Assembly: GCF_020532645.1 (NCBI RefSeq) | Contig: NZ_JAJAUZ010000006.1 | Location: forward strand, 124,001 to 188,000 | Reading direction: 5' to 3' | Source: Streptomyces bambusae | GTDB lineage: Bacteria > Actinomycetota > Actinomycetes > Streptomycetales > Streptomycetaceae | DNA: 64,000 bases | Shown here: positions 52,740-61,977 of the stretch, piece by piece | Layout: each line of letters opens with the position of its first letter | How positions within the stretch are numbered: the first letter of the stretch is position 1 | The notes under the pieces: generated by a model | Told to the model about the DNA's origin: nothing | Databases searched by the model: none | The model's input: the letters and a program-made list of their open reading frames with translations, nothing else | Program-made: the position numbers and the translations under genes

Positions 52740-54407
52740 ATGTCCTCGCTTTCCCCCACAGGTGGCCGGGCGCGCCGTCTCGCGCTCACGACCGGCGCTG
52801 CCGTCCTCACCGGCACCCTGCTCGCAGCCGGCACGGCCACCGCAACGGCGGGCCCCACTCCGGAGCGCCACGACGCCAACTCCCCTGCGGCCACCGCCCG
52901 GTCGCTCGGCCTCGGCGCCAAGGAGAAACTGGTCGTCAAGGACGTCGTCAAGGATGCCGACGGCACGGTCCACACCCGCTACGAGCGCACGTACGCGGGC
53001 CTTCCGGTCCTCGGCGGCGACCTCATCGTCCACCGGACCGCCGACGGCACCGTCAAGGAAGTCACCAAGGCAGTCGAGACCGCCATCAAGGTCGCCTCGC
53101 TCACCCCGAAGCTGAGCCCGGCCGCGGCCGAGTCCGCCGCGGCCAAGGCCGCCAAGGCAGCGAAGACGAAGGACACCGGCACCGCCGAGGCACCCCGCAA
53201 GGTCATCTGGGCCGCCGACGGCAAGCCCGTGCTCGCCTACGAGACCGTGGTCGACGGCACCCGGCACGACGGCGTCACCCCGAGCCGGCTGCGCGTCGTC
53301 ACCGACGCCAACACCGGCCGGAAGCTCCACGAGAAGCAGCTGATCGACGGCATAGCCACCGGCATCACCGCCGAAGGCGCAGCCGGGGCCGCCAAGCCGG
53401 GCGGCGTCCAGGCCGCCGCCGTCGGCACCGGCGCCAGCCAGTACAGCGGCACCGTCAGTCTCAACACCACCAAGTCGTCGAAGGGTTACACCCTCGTCGA
53501 CAGCGCGCGCGGCGGATCCAGCACCATCGACCTCCAGCACCGTACCGGCGGCAAGGGCGTCGCCTTCACCGACGCGGACAACGCGTGGGGTGACGGCACC
53601 CCCGCCCACAACCAGACCGCCGGTGTGGACGCCGCCTACGGCGCCGCCCAGACCTGGGACTTCTACAAGAACGTCCTGAACCGCAACGGCATCAAGAACG
53701 ACGGCCGGGCACCGGTCTCCCGGGTCCACTACGGCAACGCCTACCAGAACGCCTTCTGGGACGACCGCGCCTTCACCATCACCTACGGCGACGGCGCGAA
53801 CAACCGGCACCCGCTGACCCAACTCGACGTGGCGGGGCACGAGTTCAGCCACGGCGTCACGTCCGCCACCGCGAACCTGCAGTACTCGGGCGAGTCCGGC
53901 GGTCTGAACGAAGCCACCTCGGACATCTTCGGGACCGCGGTGGAGTGGAACGCCGGCAACGCCCAGGACCCGGGCGACTACCTGCTCGGCGAGAAGATCG
54001 ACATCTTCGGCAACGGCAAGCCGCTGCGCCACCAGGACCAGCCGAGCAAGGACGGCCGCGGCTCCGCCGACTACTGGAGCGCCGATGTCGGCGACCTCGA
54101 CGTGCACCACTCCTCGGGTGTCGCCAACCACTTCTTCTACCTGCTGTCCGAGGGCAGCGGCGCGAAGGACATCAACGGCGTCCACTACGACAGCCCGACC
54201 GTGGACGGCTCCACGGTCACCGGCATCGGCCGCGGCAAGGCGGTGCAGATCTGGTACAAGGCCCTGACCGCCTACTTCACCTCCACCACCGACTACCACG
54301 GCGCCCGTGAAGGCACCCTGAAGGCGGCCACCGACCTCTACGGCGCGGGCAGCGCCGAGGTCAGGGCGGTGGACGCAGCCTGGGCGGCGGTGAACGTCAA
54401 GGCCTGA
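52740..54407 (+). CDS. Secreted M4 (thermolysin-like) neutral metalloprotease
   Basis: 555 residues. ATG 52740 (GGAG eight bases upstream) gives a signal peptide with a double Arg followed by Leu/Ala-rich core to about residue 38; an in-frame ATG at 52719 is possible. An FTP/PepSY-type propeptide of about 190 residues (PVLGGDLIVHRTADGTVKE) precedes the catalytic domain. Zinc site HEFSH (His367, Glu368, His371), third ligand Glu391 in GGLNEATSD (19 residues after His371, as in thermolysin), and the transition-state His in DVHHSSGVANHFF. Full length. Active extracellular protease is expected. Confidence 0.93.
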   Translation: MSSLSPTGGRARRLALTTGAAVLTGTLLAAGTATATAGPTPERHDANSPAATARSLGLGAKEKLVVKDVVKDADGTVHTRYERTYAGLPVLGGDLIVHRTADGTVKEVTKAVETAIKVASLTPKLSPAAAESAAAKAAKAAKTKDTGTAEAPRKVIWAADGKPVLAYETVVDGTRHDGVTPSRLRVVTDANTGRKLHEKQLIDGIATGITAEGAAGAAKPGGVQAAAVGTGASQYSGTVSLNTTKSSKGYTLVDSARGGSSTIDLQHRTGGKGVAFTDADNAWGDGTPAHNQTAGVDAAYGAAQTWDFYKNVLNRNGIKNDGRAPVSRVHYGNAYQNAFWDDRAFTITYGDGANNRHPLTQLDVAGHEFSHGVTSATANLQYSGESGGLNEATSDIFGTAVEWNAGNAQDPGDYLLGEKIDIFGNGKPLRHQDQPSKDGRGSADYWSADVGDLDVHHSSGVANHFFYLLSEGSGAKDINGVHYDSPTVDGSTVTGIGRGKAVQIWYKALTAYFTSTTDYHGAREGTLKAATDLYGAGSAEVRAVDAAWAAVNVKA

Positions 54408-54446
54408 CCCCTGCCGGGGTGACGGAGGACGCGCACAGGGGGGCGG

Positions 54447-54464
54447 TGGCCGGATCGCCGGCCA
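54447..54464 (+). terminator. Short hairpin after the M4 protease gene
   Basis: TGGCCGG-ATCG-CCGGCCA, a perfect 7-bp stem 40 bp after the protease stop. Short; possible terminator. Confidence 0.4.
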
Positions 54465-54549
54465 TCGTTCTCCGTTCACTCTCCTCGTTCTTCCTTTCCC
54501 CCGCGCACTGCTCCTTTCAGCACCACCCATCAGAAAGGCGTGGTCCGAC

Positions 54550-55683
54550 GTGCCCGAACTCCACCTCGCCGTCGCGCTCGACGGCGCCGGCGCCCACCCG
54601 GCGGCCTGGCGCGAGCCGGGCGCGCGCCCGGACGAGCTCTTCACCGCCCGCTACTGGGCCGACGTCGTCGCCGAGGCCGAAACCGGGCTGCTCGACTTCG
54701 TCACCTTCGACGACGGCCTGGCCCTCCAGTCCGCCTCGGCCGCGGAACCCGACACCCGGACGGACCACGTACGCGGCCGCCTGGACGCGGTGCTCACCGC
54801 GGCCCGGATCGCGCCGCTGACCCGGCACATCGGGCTGGTCCCGGGCGTGACTGTCACCCACACCGAGCCGTTCCACCTCTCCAAGGCGCTCGCCACGCTC
54901 GACCACGTCAGCCGCGGGCGGGCCGGCGTGCACATCCAGACCTCCGGACTCCCGCACGAGGCACGGCACTTCGGCCGCCGCGAGTTCCCGGTCCCGGTGG
55001 GTGAGCTCGCCGGGGAGGCCGCCGACCACATCGAGGTGATCCGGCGGCTGTGGGACAGCTGGGAGGACGATGCCGAGATCAGGGACACCGCCACCGGCCG
55101 GTTCATCGACCGCGACAAGCTCCACTACGTCGACTTCAAGGGACCGTACTTCAGCGTCCGGGGACCGTCCATCACCCCGCGCCCACCACAGGGACAGCCC
55201 CTGGTCACCGCCCGGGCCGGCACCGCCGCACCCCGGCACGCCCTGGTCGACCTGGTGTACATCACCCCGCGCGACGCGGACGAAGTGCGGGCCGTGACCA
55301 CCCTCCTGACCCCTCCGCCCGGCACCCGCCACGTCTTCGCCGACCTCACCGTCTTCCTGGACGAGGACCAACGGGCCGCGGACGCACGCCGCGCCCGGCT
55401 CGACGCGCAGGCGGGAGCCCCGTACGGCACGGATTCCGCGGTGTTCACCGGCACGCCCGGCCGGCTCGCGGACCTGCTGCAGGAGTGGCAGCAGGCGGGC
55501 CTGTCGGGCTTCCGACTGAGGCCCGGCGTGATCGCCCACGACCTGCCCGCGATCACCCGCGGCCTGGTCCCGGAGCTCCAGCGGCGCAGCGCGTTCCGCC
55601 GCGGCTACCGGGCGGACACCCTGCGCGGGCTGCTGGGGCTGCCACGGCCGGCCAACCGGTACGCCACCGGACCCGCGGCCTGA
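54550..55683 (+). CDS. LLM-class flavin-dependent monooxygenase (first of three)
   Basis: 377 residues, luciferase-like TIM barrel: LHLAVALDGAGAHPAAW at the N terminus, VTFDDGLALQ, HIGLVPGVTVTHTEPFHLSKALATLDHVS and RAGVHIQTSG. GTG 54550 has AAAGGCG upstream. FMN supplied by a separate reductase is the family rule; the flavin-reductase-like gene at 9463 is far away. Followed by two more LLM genes on the same strand, 80 and 103 bp apart. Confidence 0.88.
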   Translation: MPELHLAVALDGAGAHPAAWREPGARPDELFTARYWADVVAEAETGLLDFVTFDDGLALQSASAAEPDTRTDHVRGRLDAVLTAARIAPLTRHIGLVPGVTVTHTEPFHLSKALATLDHVSRGRAGVHIQTSGLPHEARHFGRREFPVPVGELAGEAADHIEVIRRLWDSWEDDAEIRDTATGRFIDRDKLHYVDFKGPYFSVRGPSITPRPPQGQPLVTARAGTAAPRHALVDLVYITPRDADEVRAVTTLLTPPPGTRHVFADLTVFLDEDQRAADARRARLDAQAGAPYGTDSAVFTGTPGRLADLLQEWQQAGLSGFRLRPGVIAHDLPAITRGLVPELQRRSAFRRGYRADTLRGLLGLPRPANRYATGPAA

Positions 55684-55763
55684 CCCGCCACCCGCCCCCC
55701 CCGCCATCCGCCCCACGCCCCTCGCCCCCGCCAATGGCCCGACCTCGGACCCGGAAGGACTCC

Positions 55764-57152
55764 ATGAGCACGAAGCCGCTCAAGCAGATCCACCTCGCGG
55801 CCCACTTCCCCGGCGTCAACAACACCACCGTGTGGAGCGACCCGGCGGCCGGCAGCCACATCGACTTCGACTCCTTCGTGCACTTCGCGCAGACCGCCGA
55901 ACGCGCGAAATTCGACTTCCTGTTCCTCGCCGAAGGACTCCGACTGCGCGAACAGGGCGGTAAAATATACGACTTGGACGTGGTCGGCCGGCCCGACACC
56001 TTCACCGTGCTCGCCGCCCTGGCCGCCGTCACCGAGCACCTCGGCCTGACCGGCACCATCAACTCCACCTTCAACGAGCCCTACGAGGTGGCCCGTCAGT
56101 TCGCCAGCCTCGACCACCTCACCGGCGGACGGGCCGCCTGGAACGTGGTGACGTCCTGGGACGCCTTCACCGGCGAGAACTTCCGCCGCGGGGGCTTCCT
56201 GCCCCGGAACGAGCGCTACACGCGCGCCCGGGAGTTCCTGGAGACCGCCACCGAACTGTTCGACTCCTGGGACGGCACCGAGATCGCCGCCGACCCGGTG
56301 ACCGGGGTGTTCCTGCGTGACGCCCGCGCGGGCGCGTTCGCCCACCACGGGCGGCACTTCGACATCGAGGGCCGGTTCAACGTGCCGCGCAGTCCGCAGG
56401 GCCGGCCGGTGGTCTTCCAGGCAGGCGACTCGGACGAGGGCCGCGAGTTCGCCGCAGCCCGTGCCGACGCCGTCTTCGGCCGGCACGCGACGCTGCAGGA
56501 AGGTCGTGCGTTCTACGCCGACGTCAAGGGCCGGCTGGCCCGGCACGGGCGACGCCACGAGGATCTCAAGATCCTACCGGCCGCCACCTTCGTCCTCGGG
56601 GACACCGACGCCGAGGCCCGGGAACTCGCCCACGAGGTGCGCCGGCTCCAGGTCAGCGGACAGACCGCGATCAAGTACCTGGAGCACGTCTGGAACCGCG
56701 ACCTGTCCGGCCACGACCCGGACGGCCCGCTGCCCGCGACCGACCCCGTGCCCGGCGAGAACACCGTCGCCCTCGGCCGCGCGAGCGTACGGCAGTTCCG
56801 GGACCCCCTCGCCACCGCCCGGGAGTGGCGGGCGCTCGCCGAGGCCAAGAACCTGTCCATCCGCGAGCTGGTCATCGCCGTCACCGCCCGGCAGACCTTC
56901 GTCGGCTCCGCCGCCACGGTCGCCGGCGCGATCGACACCCTCGTGCAGGCGGACGCCGCCGACGGCTTCATCCTGGTCCCGCACCTCACCCCCGGCGGCC
57001 TGGACGTCTTCGCCGACACCGTGGTCCCGCTCCTGCAGGAGCGCGGCGTCTTCCGCACCGAATACACCGGCAGCACGCTCCGCGAGCACCTCGGACTCGC
57101 CGTACCGCAGCCCGTACGTCCGGCCGGTGACCGGCAGCCCGCCGCCCGGTGA
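55764..57152 (+). CDS. NtaA/SnaA/DszA-family FMN-dependent monooxygenase (second of three)
   Basis: 462 residues. KPLKQIHLAAHFPGVNNTTVW is the family start, then FAERAKFDF-like FDFLFLAEGLRLREQGG, RPDTFTVLAALAAVTEHLGL, FNEPYEVARQFASLDHLTGGR and AAWNVVTSWD. This branch covers nitrilotriacetate, pristinamycin and dibenzothiophene-sulfone monooxygenases and sulfur-scavenging enzymes. ATG 55764 has GGAAGGA upstream. Role probably oxidation of an organosulfur, amine or xenobiotic substrate. Confidence 0.9.
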   Translation: MSTKPLKQIHLAAHFPGVNNTTVWSDPAAGSHIDFDSFVHFAQTAERAKFDFLFLAEGLRLREQGGKIYDLDVVGRPDTFTVLAALAAVTEHLGLTGTINSTFNEPYEVARQFASLDHLTGGRAAWNVVTSWDAFTGENFRRGGFLPRNERYTRAREFLETATELFDSWDGTEIAADPVTGVFLRDARAGAFAHHGRHFDIEGRFNVPRSPQGRPVVFQAGDSDEGREFAAARADAVFGRHATLQEGRAFYADVKGRLARHGRRHEDLKILPAATFVLGDTDAEARELAHEVRRLQVSGQTAIKYLEHVWNRDLSGHDPDGPLPATDPVPGENTVALGRASVRQFRDPLATAREWRALAEAKNLSIRELVIAVTARQTFVGSAATVAGAIDTLVQADAADGFILVPHLTPGGLDVFADTVVPLLQERGVFRTEYTGSTLREHLGLAVPQPVRPAGDRQPAAR

Positions 57153-57255
57153 CCTCAGGCCGACGGCCCGCAGCAGAACTCCCGTCGGAGATCGCACCGG
57201 TCTGCTCCGGGAGACCCCCGCCCCCGCCTCTCCGAACCGTGAAGGAGACCTGGCC

Positions 57256-58368
57256 ATGTCCGGCATTCCGCTCGGGGTCCTCGATCTCGTGCCCGTACCC
57301 TCCGGATCCACCGCCGCCGACGCCCTGCACCACAGCATCGACCTGGCACGGCAGACCGAGCGGTTCGGCTACGCCCGCTACTGGTTCGCCGAGCACCACC
57401 TCAACCCCGGGGTGGCCGGAACCTCCCCGGCGGTGGTGCTGGCGCTGACCGCGTCCGCCGCGTCCACGATCCGGATCGGCTCCGGCGCCGTCCAGCTCGG
57501 CCACCGCACGGCACTGTCCACGGTCGAGGAGTTCGGCCTCATCGACGCGCTGCACCCGGGCCGGCTGGACCTGGGACTGGGCCGGTCGGCGGGCGGCCCA
57601 CCGCAAAGGACCGCAGAAGGCGAGCCCTTCGAGGGCCACACCCCCAACGGACTGCGCATCCCCGCCCGCTTCTCGTTCGCCCACCTGGCGGGGCACCCGC
57701 GGACCCTGCTCCAGCAGCGGCTGCTGAACCTGCCCGGAGCCGTCCCCCCGGACTACGGAGAACAGGTCGACGACGTCCTGGCACTCCTGCGGGGCGAGTA
57801 CCGGTCCCCGGAGGGAGTCGCGGCCCACGCCGTGCCCGGCGAAGGAGCCGACGTACAGGTGTGGATCCTGGGCAGCAGCGCCGGACAGAGCGCCGAGACA
57901 GCCGGCCGCAACGGTCTGCGGTTCGCCGGGAACTACCACGTCAGCCCGGCCACCGTCCTGGAGGCGGTGGAGGCCTACCGGGCCGCCTTCAAGCCCTCCG
58001 CCGAGCTGGACCGGCCGTACGTGACGGTGTCGGCGGACGTGGTGGTGGCCGAGGACGACGCCACCGCCCGGGAACTGGCCGCCGGATACGCCCCCTGGGT
58101 GCGCAGCATCCGCACCGGCGAGGGCGCCATCCCCTTCCCCTCGCCCGCCGAGGCGCGGGCCCTGCCGTGGACGGACGCCGACACGAAGCTGGTCGCTGAC
58201 CGGCTGGAGACACGGTTCGTGGGCTCCCCGGCAACGGTCGCCAACCATCTGGAACGGCTCCGGGAAGCCACCGGCGCGGACGAACTGCTGATCACCACGA
58301 TCACCCACGACCACGCCGACCGAGTGCACTCGTACCGCCTGCTGGCCGAGGAATGGCAACACCGCTGA
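57256..58368 (+). CDS. MsnO8-type LLM-class oxidoreductase (third of three)
   Basis: 370 residues. IPLGVLDLVPVPSGSTAADAL, then RYWFAEHHLNPGVAGTSPAVV and LGHRTALSTVEEFGLIDALHPG are typical of the alkanal-monooxygenase-like subgroup (TIGR03558). A middle insertion of about 40 residues (SFAHLAGHPRTLLQQRLLNL) is longer than in many relatives. ATG 57256 follows GAAGGAGA. Likely the last gene of the LLM transcript. No transporter accompanies the trio, which is unusual. Confidence 0.88.
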   Translation: MSGIPLGVLDLVPVPSGSTAADALHHSIDLARQTERFGYARYWFAEHHLNPGVAGTSPAVVLALTASAASTIRIGSGAVQLGHRTALSTVEEFGLIDALHPGRLDLGLGRSAGGPPQRTAEGEPFEGHTPNGLRIPARFSFAHLAGHPRTLLQQRLLNLPGAVPPDYGEQVDDVLALLRGEYRSPEGVAAHAVPGEGADVQVWILGSSAGQSAETAGRNGLRFAGNYHVSPATVLEAVEAYRAAFKPSAELDRPYVTVSADVVVAEDDATARELAAGYAPWVRSIRTGEGAIPFPSPAEARALPWTDADTKLVADRLETRFVGSPATVANHLERLREATGADELLITTITHDHADRVHSYRLLAEEWQHR

Positions 58369-58543
58369 ACGTCCGGCCCGCTCCGAACACGCCCCCGGGG
58401 CGAGCTACGCGCGCCGCTCCGGGTCATACAGGCTTTCCGTGACGTACTCCAATGCGGGTCCGGAGTCCGGGTGGCGCTCCGTCCCCGGGTGTAGGACCTG
58501 CGCCCCATGCGGACCGTGAACCCGCTGGCTAAGGTCGGCTTCC

Positions 58544-59005
58544 ATGCAAGGTACGGAGATCATTCGGCGCGGCACGGCGGAGCGCAGGCGGGACACCCTG
58601 GAACGGCTCGGCTCGGAGCGTGACATCTGGGTGTCGACGTCCCACCCGGACCACGGCCCGCACCAGGTGCCGCTGTGGTTTCTGTGGGACGGGCAGGCGG
58701 TGTGGATGTGCACCGGCGCGGACTCCGCCACCGCGCGCAACGCACGCACGGAACCGCGCGTACGGCTGGCCCTGCCGGACACCGTCGACGTGGTGCTGCT
58801 GCAAGGAGAAGCGACGTGCCATCCCGCCGGGAACGTGCCGACGGAGGCCGCGGACGCGTTCGCGCGCAAGTTCCACTGGGATCCGCGGAGCGAAGGGGCT
58901 CCCTACCTGTACCTGCGGGTGGCGCCGCGGACAGTACGCGCCTGGCGCTCGGTGGCGGAACAACGCGGCCGGGTCGTGATGCGCGACGGAGCGTGGCTCG
59001 CGTAG
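58544..59005 (+). CDS. PPOX-class F420-dependent oxidoreductase-like protein (TIGR03667-like)
   Basis: 153 residues, a flavin/F420 split-barrel domain: ERDIWVSTSHPDHGPHQVPLWF for the first strands, VWMCTGADSATARNARTEPRVRLALPD for the cofactor phosphate loop and strand, then YLYLRVAPRTVRAWR. Full length for the family. ATG 58544. It stands apart from the LLM genes by 175 bp and may supply a reduced cofactor, but no direct link is seen. Confidence 0.85.
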   Translation: MQGTEIIRRGTAERRRDTLERLGSERDIWVSTSHPDHGPHQVPLWFLWDGQAVWMCTGADSATARNARTEPRVRLALPDTVDVVLLQGEATCHPAGNVPTEAADAFARKFHWDPRSEGAPYLYLRVAPRTVRAWRSVAEQRGRVVMRDGAWLA

Positions 59006-59082
59006 CACGATACGACGGCGGCACGCGGCGGCTCCGGCGCGTGCGGGACCCGGTGGTGCGCGGCGGGTGAGGGCGCGGAAGG

Positions 59083-60039
59083 TCAGCTGGGGGCGGGCAC
59101 GGGACCGTCGTGGTGCAGGAGGTCCACCGCGCTGCCCCCACTGCCGCCGTCCGCGGCCACGCGGAACCCGATGTTGCCGGTCGAGCTGTCGGGCGTGTTG
59201 GAGCTGCGGGCCGCGACGCGGTAGCGGTTGCAGTACGAGTCGTGGCAGAGGTAGGAGCCGCCGCGCATCACGCGGCTGCTTCCCGGTGCGAACCAGTCGG
59301 CACACCACTCCCACACGTTGCCGACGGTGTTGTAGAGGCCGAATCCGTTGGGGCGGAAGGACTTCGCCGGGGCCGTGCCCTCGTAGCCGTCCTCGGCGGT
59401 GTTGAGGACGGGGAAGTCGCCCTGCCAGATGTTGCACATGTGCCGGCCGCCGGGGGTGAGGTCGTCGCCCCACGGGTAGCGCCGCTGTTCCAGGCCGCCG
59501 CGGGCCGCGTACTCCCACTCGGCCTCGGTGGGCAGGCGGGTGCCGGACCAGGCGCAGTACGCCTGGGCGTCGTTCCAGGAGACGTGGACCACGGGATGGT
59601 CCTGGCGCGCGGTGACGGACGAGCCTGCGCCCTCGGGGCGGCGCCAGCTCGCACCGGGAACCGCCCGCCACCAGGGGACGGCCGCCACGTGGCGGGACAC
59701 GGCGGCGACCTCCTCGGACAGGAAGCCGCCGAAAGTGAACGAGAAGCCCAAGCGCTCGGCTTCGGTGACGTGGCCGGTGGCCTTCGCGAAGGTGGCGAAC
59801 TGGGCGTTGGTCACCGTCGTCGGCGCGATGCGGAACGGGCCGACGCCCACTTCGCGCACGGGCCCTTCCCCGTCGCCGGGGAAGCCGTCGGGGTCGTCGG
59901 TGCCCATGAGGAAACGACCGCCCGGCAGGTCGATCAGCCGGCGGGCGGCCCGCTGGGATGCGGCGGAACGTGGTCGCGGTGCAGGGGAGAGCGTGACGGT
60001 GGTGACGTCACCGTGTCCCGGGGTGCAGCAGGAACGCAT
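59083..60039 (-). CDS. Formylglycine-generating enzyme (sulfatase-modifying factor)
   Basis: 318 residues, copper-dependent FGE family. RRLIDLPGGRFLMGTDDPD, VTNAQFATFAKATGHVTEAE, VHVSWNDAQAYCAWSGTRLPTEAEWEYAARGG (quoted in part: RLPTEAEWEYAARGG), NVWEWCADW, and the catalytic pair in SYLCHDSYCNRYR (Cys265 and Cys270, equivalent to the active-site Cys pair of S. coelicolor FGE). No signal peptide: it acts in the cytosol on the CxPxR of unfolded sulfatases. ATG 60039 follows GGAG. Downstream of a Cys-type sulfatase on the same strand and close to a second, divergent one. Confidence 0.93.
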   Translation of the reverse strand: MRSCCTPGHGDVTTVTLSPAPRPRSAASQRAARRLIDLPGGRFLMGTDDPDGFPGDGEGPVREVGVGPFRIAPTTVTNAQFATFAKATGHVTEAERLGFSFTFGGFLSEEVAAVSRHVAAVPWWRAVPGASWRRPEGAGSSVTARQDHPVVHVSWNDAQAYCAWSGTRLPTEAEWEYAARGGLEQRRYPWGDDLTPGGRHMCNIWQGDFPVLNTAEDGYEGTAPAKSFRPNGFGLYNTVGNVWEWCADWFAPGSSRVMRGGSYLCHDSYCNRYRVAARSSNTPDSSTGNIGFRVAADGGSGGSAVDLLHHDGPVPAPS

Positions 60040-60066
60040 GGCGGCTCCGAAGGTGTGGGGTGAGGA

Positions 60067-60102
60067 CCGGGTGCCCCGCGGCCGACGCCGCGGGGCACCC
60101 GG
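60067..60102 (-). terminator. 16-bp perfect hairpin between sulfatase and FGE genes
   Basis: CCGGGTGCCCCGCGGC (60067-60082) pairs perfectly with 60087-60102 around a CGAC loop, starting 9 bases after the sulfatase stop and ending 28 bases before the FGE start on the minus strand. Either a terminator that makes FGE separately expressed, or an intercistronic stabiliser that sets their ratio. Confidence 0.8.
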
Positions 60103-60111
60103 CCGGACGGG

Positions 60112-61515
60112 CTACGCGGTCCGGTCCGCCGCGAGTTGGGTCGCCAGCGCGGGAATGCCCAGGCTCTGCTCCTCCGCCGGGGTGGCCTGGTACAGCCGGT
60201 TCGTCAGCTGGTACGGGTCGCCCGCCAGGTCGTAGTACTCGCGGAACCTGACCTGCCCGGTGCCGGACACGGTGCCGTCGCCGTCGGTGGTGAGGTCGTA
60301 GTACTCCGTGTACTGCTTGTCCTTCGCGACGTACGACGCCCAGGTGGGCGGGCCGCCCGCGGTCGCGCCCTGCTGCCACCACTCGACGAGCAGGTGGTCG
60401 CGGCTGTACGAGGAGAGCAGTGACCTGCCGTCCACCGAGTGGGCGGGGGTGATCCCGGCCGCGTCGAGGACGGTGGGGGCGATGTCGATGTTGGCGGTGA
60501 TGCGGTTGTCGGTGGTCCCGGCACCCAGGCCGCCGGCCGGCCAGGAGAGGTAGAACGGCACCTCGTGCGCCGGGCGGTAGGGCACCGACTTCTTGGTCCA
60601 GCCGTGGTCGGCCCAGCCGAAGCCGTTGTCGGCGATGTAGATGACCAGGGTGTTGTCGAGCTGTCCGAGCGCCTGGAGCTTGTCCTTGAACGCCTGGACC
60701 GCGTCGTCGACGGTCCGCAGGGTGCGGAGCTGCTCCGCGCGGATCTGCTTTCCGTCGGCGAGCGTGCCGGTGGCGTTGCGGATGTAGGCGGGCTTGTCGC
60801 TGCGGTCGTTCTCCGGGACGGAGGGCCTGCCGTTCCAGTCCGGGACGGCCGTGCCGGCGTACTTCGGCTCGGGGGTGCGCGGGCCGTGCGAGGCGTACGG
60901 GGTGACGTACGCGAACCAGGGCCGGGTGTCGGTCGCCGCCTTGTCGAGGAAGTTCAGGGTGCGGCTCTTGACGATGTTCGTCGTGTAGCCGTTGATCGTC
61001 TGGACCGTGCCGTTGACGTTCCACTGCGCGTCGACGTAGCCCGGCTGGAGCAGGGCGAACTCCTCGAAGTGCGGGGGGTTGTGCGACAGGGTCCAGGCGT
61101 TGAGCCACTTGCCGAACAGGCCGGTGCGGTAGCCGGCCTGCTTGAGGTACCGGGGCAGCGTGGTGCTGTGGTCGAGCCGGTACGAGGCCTGGTTGTTCCG
61201 GACGCCGTGGTTGTGGGCGTAGCGGCCGGTGAGGACCGACGACCGGGACGGCGAGCAGAGCGGGGTGGTGACGTGCCCGTTGGTGAACTTCACTCCCTGG
61301 TCGGCCAGCCAGGCCGTGGTCTTCGGCAGGGCCCATTCGGTGTGCTTGGGCTGGTCGTCGGTGACGATGAGCAGGATGTTGGGGCGGGTGGCGGCAGCGG
61401 CGGGACTGCCGGCCGCGAGCTGGGCGATCGTCGGCACTGCCGCGGTGGCCGCGGCTGCCGCTGTACCGGCGAGGAAGCCGCGGCGGCTCACCCGCGGTCT
61501 GCTGTTGTCGCTCAT
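60112..61515 (-). CDS. Tat-exported Cys-type arylsulfatase-like sulfatase
   Basis: 467 residues. Tat signal (SRRGFLAGTAAAAATAA, then to about residue 42). NILLIVTDDQ gives metal ligands, and PLCSPSRSSVLTGRY contains the formylglycine motif CSPSR (Cys87). GKWLNAW, YVTPYASHGPR, YIADNGFGWADHG and HEVPFYLSWPAG are other family stretches. FGE made by the downstream gene would oxidise Cys87 in the cytosol before folded export. Substrate (sulfated glycan or aryl sulfate) not determinable. ATG 61515. Confidence 0.92.
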   Translation of the reverse strand: MSDNSRPRVSRRGFLAGTAAAAATAAVPTIAQLAAGSPAAAATRPNILLIVTDDQPKHTEWALPKTTAWLADQGVKFTNGHVTTPLCSPSRSSVLTGRYAHNHGVRNNQASYRLDHSTTLPRYLKQAGYRTGLFGKWLNAWTLSHNPPHFEEFALLQPGYVDAQWNVNGTVQTINGYTTNIVKSRTLNFLDKAATDTRPWFAYVTPYASHGPRTPEPKYAGTAVPDWNGRPSVPENDRSDKPAYIRNATGTLADGKQIRAEQLRTLRTVDDAVQAFKDKLQALGQLDNTLVIYIADNGFGWADHGWTKKSVPYRPAHEVPFYLSWPAGGLGAGTTDNRITANIDIAPTVLDAAGITPAHSVDGRSLLSSYSRDHLLVEWWQQGATAGGPPTWASYVAKDKQYTEYYDLTTDGDGTVSGTGQVRFREYYDLAGDPYQLTNRLYQATPAEEQSLGIPALATQLAADRTA

Positions 61516-61977
61516 GGACGTCTTCTCCTGGTTCCGCAGCTGGTACGGGGCACGGCAGACCGACTGCCGTGCAGAGGGTGCAGAGGGACGAGAACCGGGC
61601 ATCGGCCGACCAGGCCTCTCGGGGCGGGCCGGTGCGCGATGCCGGGCGCGAATCCCGTGCGAGGGGGCGTGGTTACCGTCGCGCCGGGGCGACCGGACAC
61701 AGGGCGCTCGCCAGCCTGCCCAGGTCGAGGTGGCGGCGCGCAGTGAGAAGGCTTCCTGCTGCCATGCCGATGAGGTTAGGGGCGGGGCCGGGACCGGTCC
61801 ATGTACGGCGTGTGAAGAGTGGAACTCCGCCTGCGTCGCTTCGGGTTGTCCCAGCGGCCTTCGAACGCACGGGTGGGCAGGGGCGCCGTCACACGTTCTT
61901 CATGCCGTGTGCATGGCCGTGGGAGCCGAACCCCACGCATGATCGAACTCCCGTCCGCGAGAGCCGAGGAGCATCCG
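61516..61977. other. Divergent intergenic region between two sulfatase genes
   Basis: 462 bp with no convincing gene on either strand. It must contain two divergent promoters; I see no clear operator or terminator pair. Base composition is typical. Confidence 0.5.

Noticed and set aside
54408-54549. Short leader peptide frame before the LLM genes
   Set aside because: No start with ribosome binding site and no amino acid run typical of an attenuator.
58405-58500. Minus-strand C terminus-like frame ending YVTESLYDPERRA
   Set aside because: Too short, no start or upstream body, and no family recognised.
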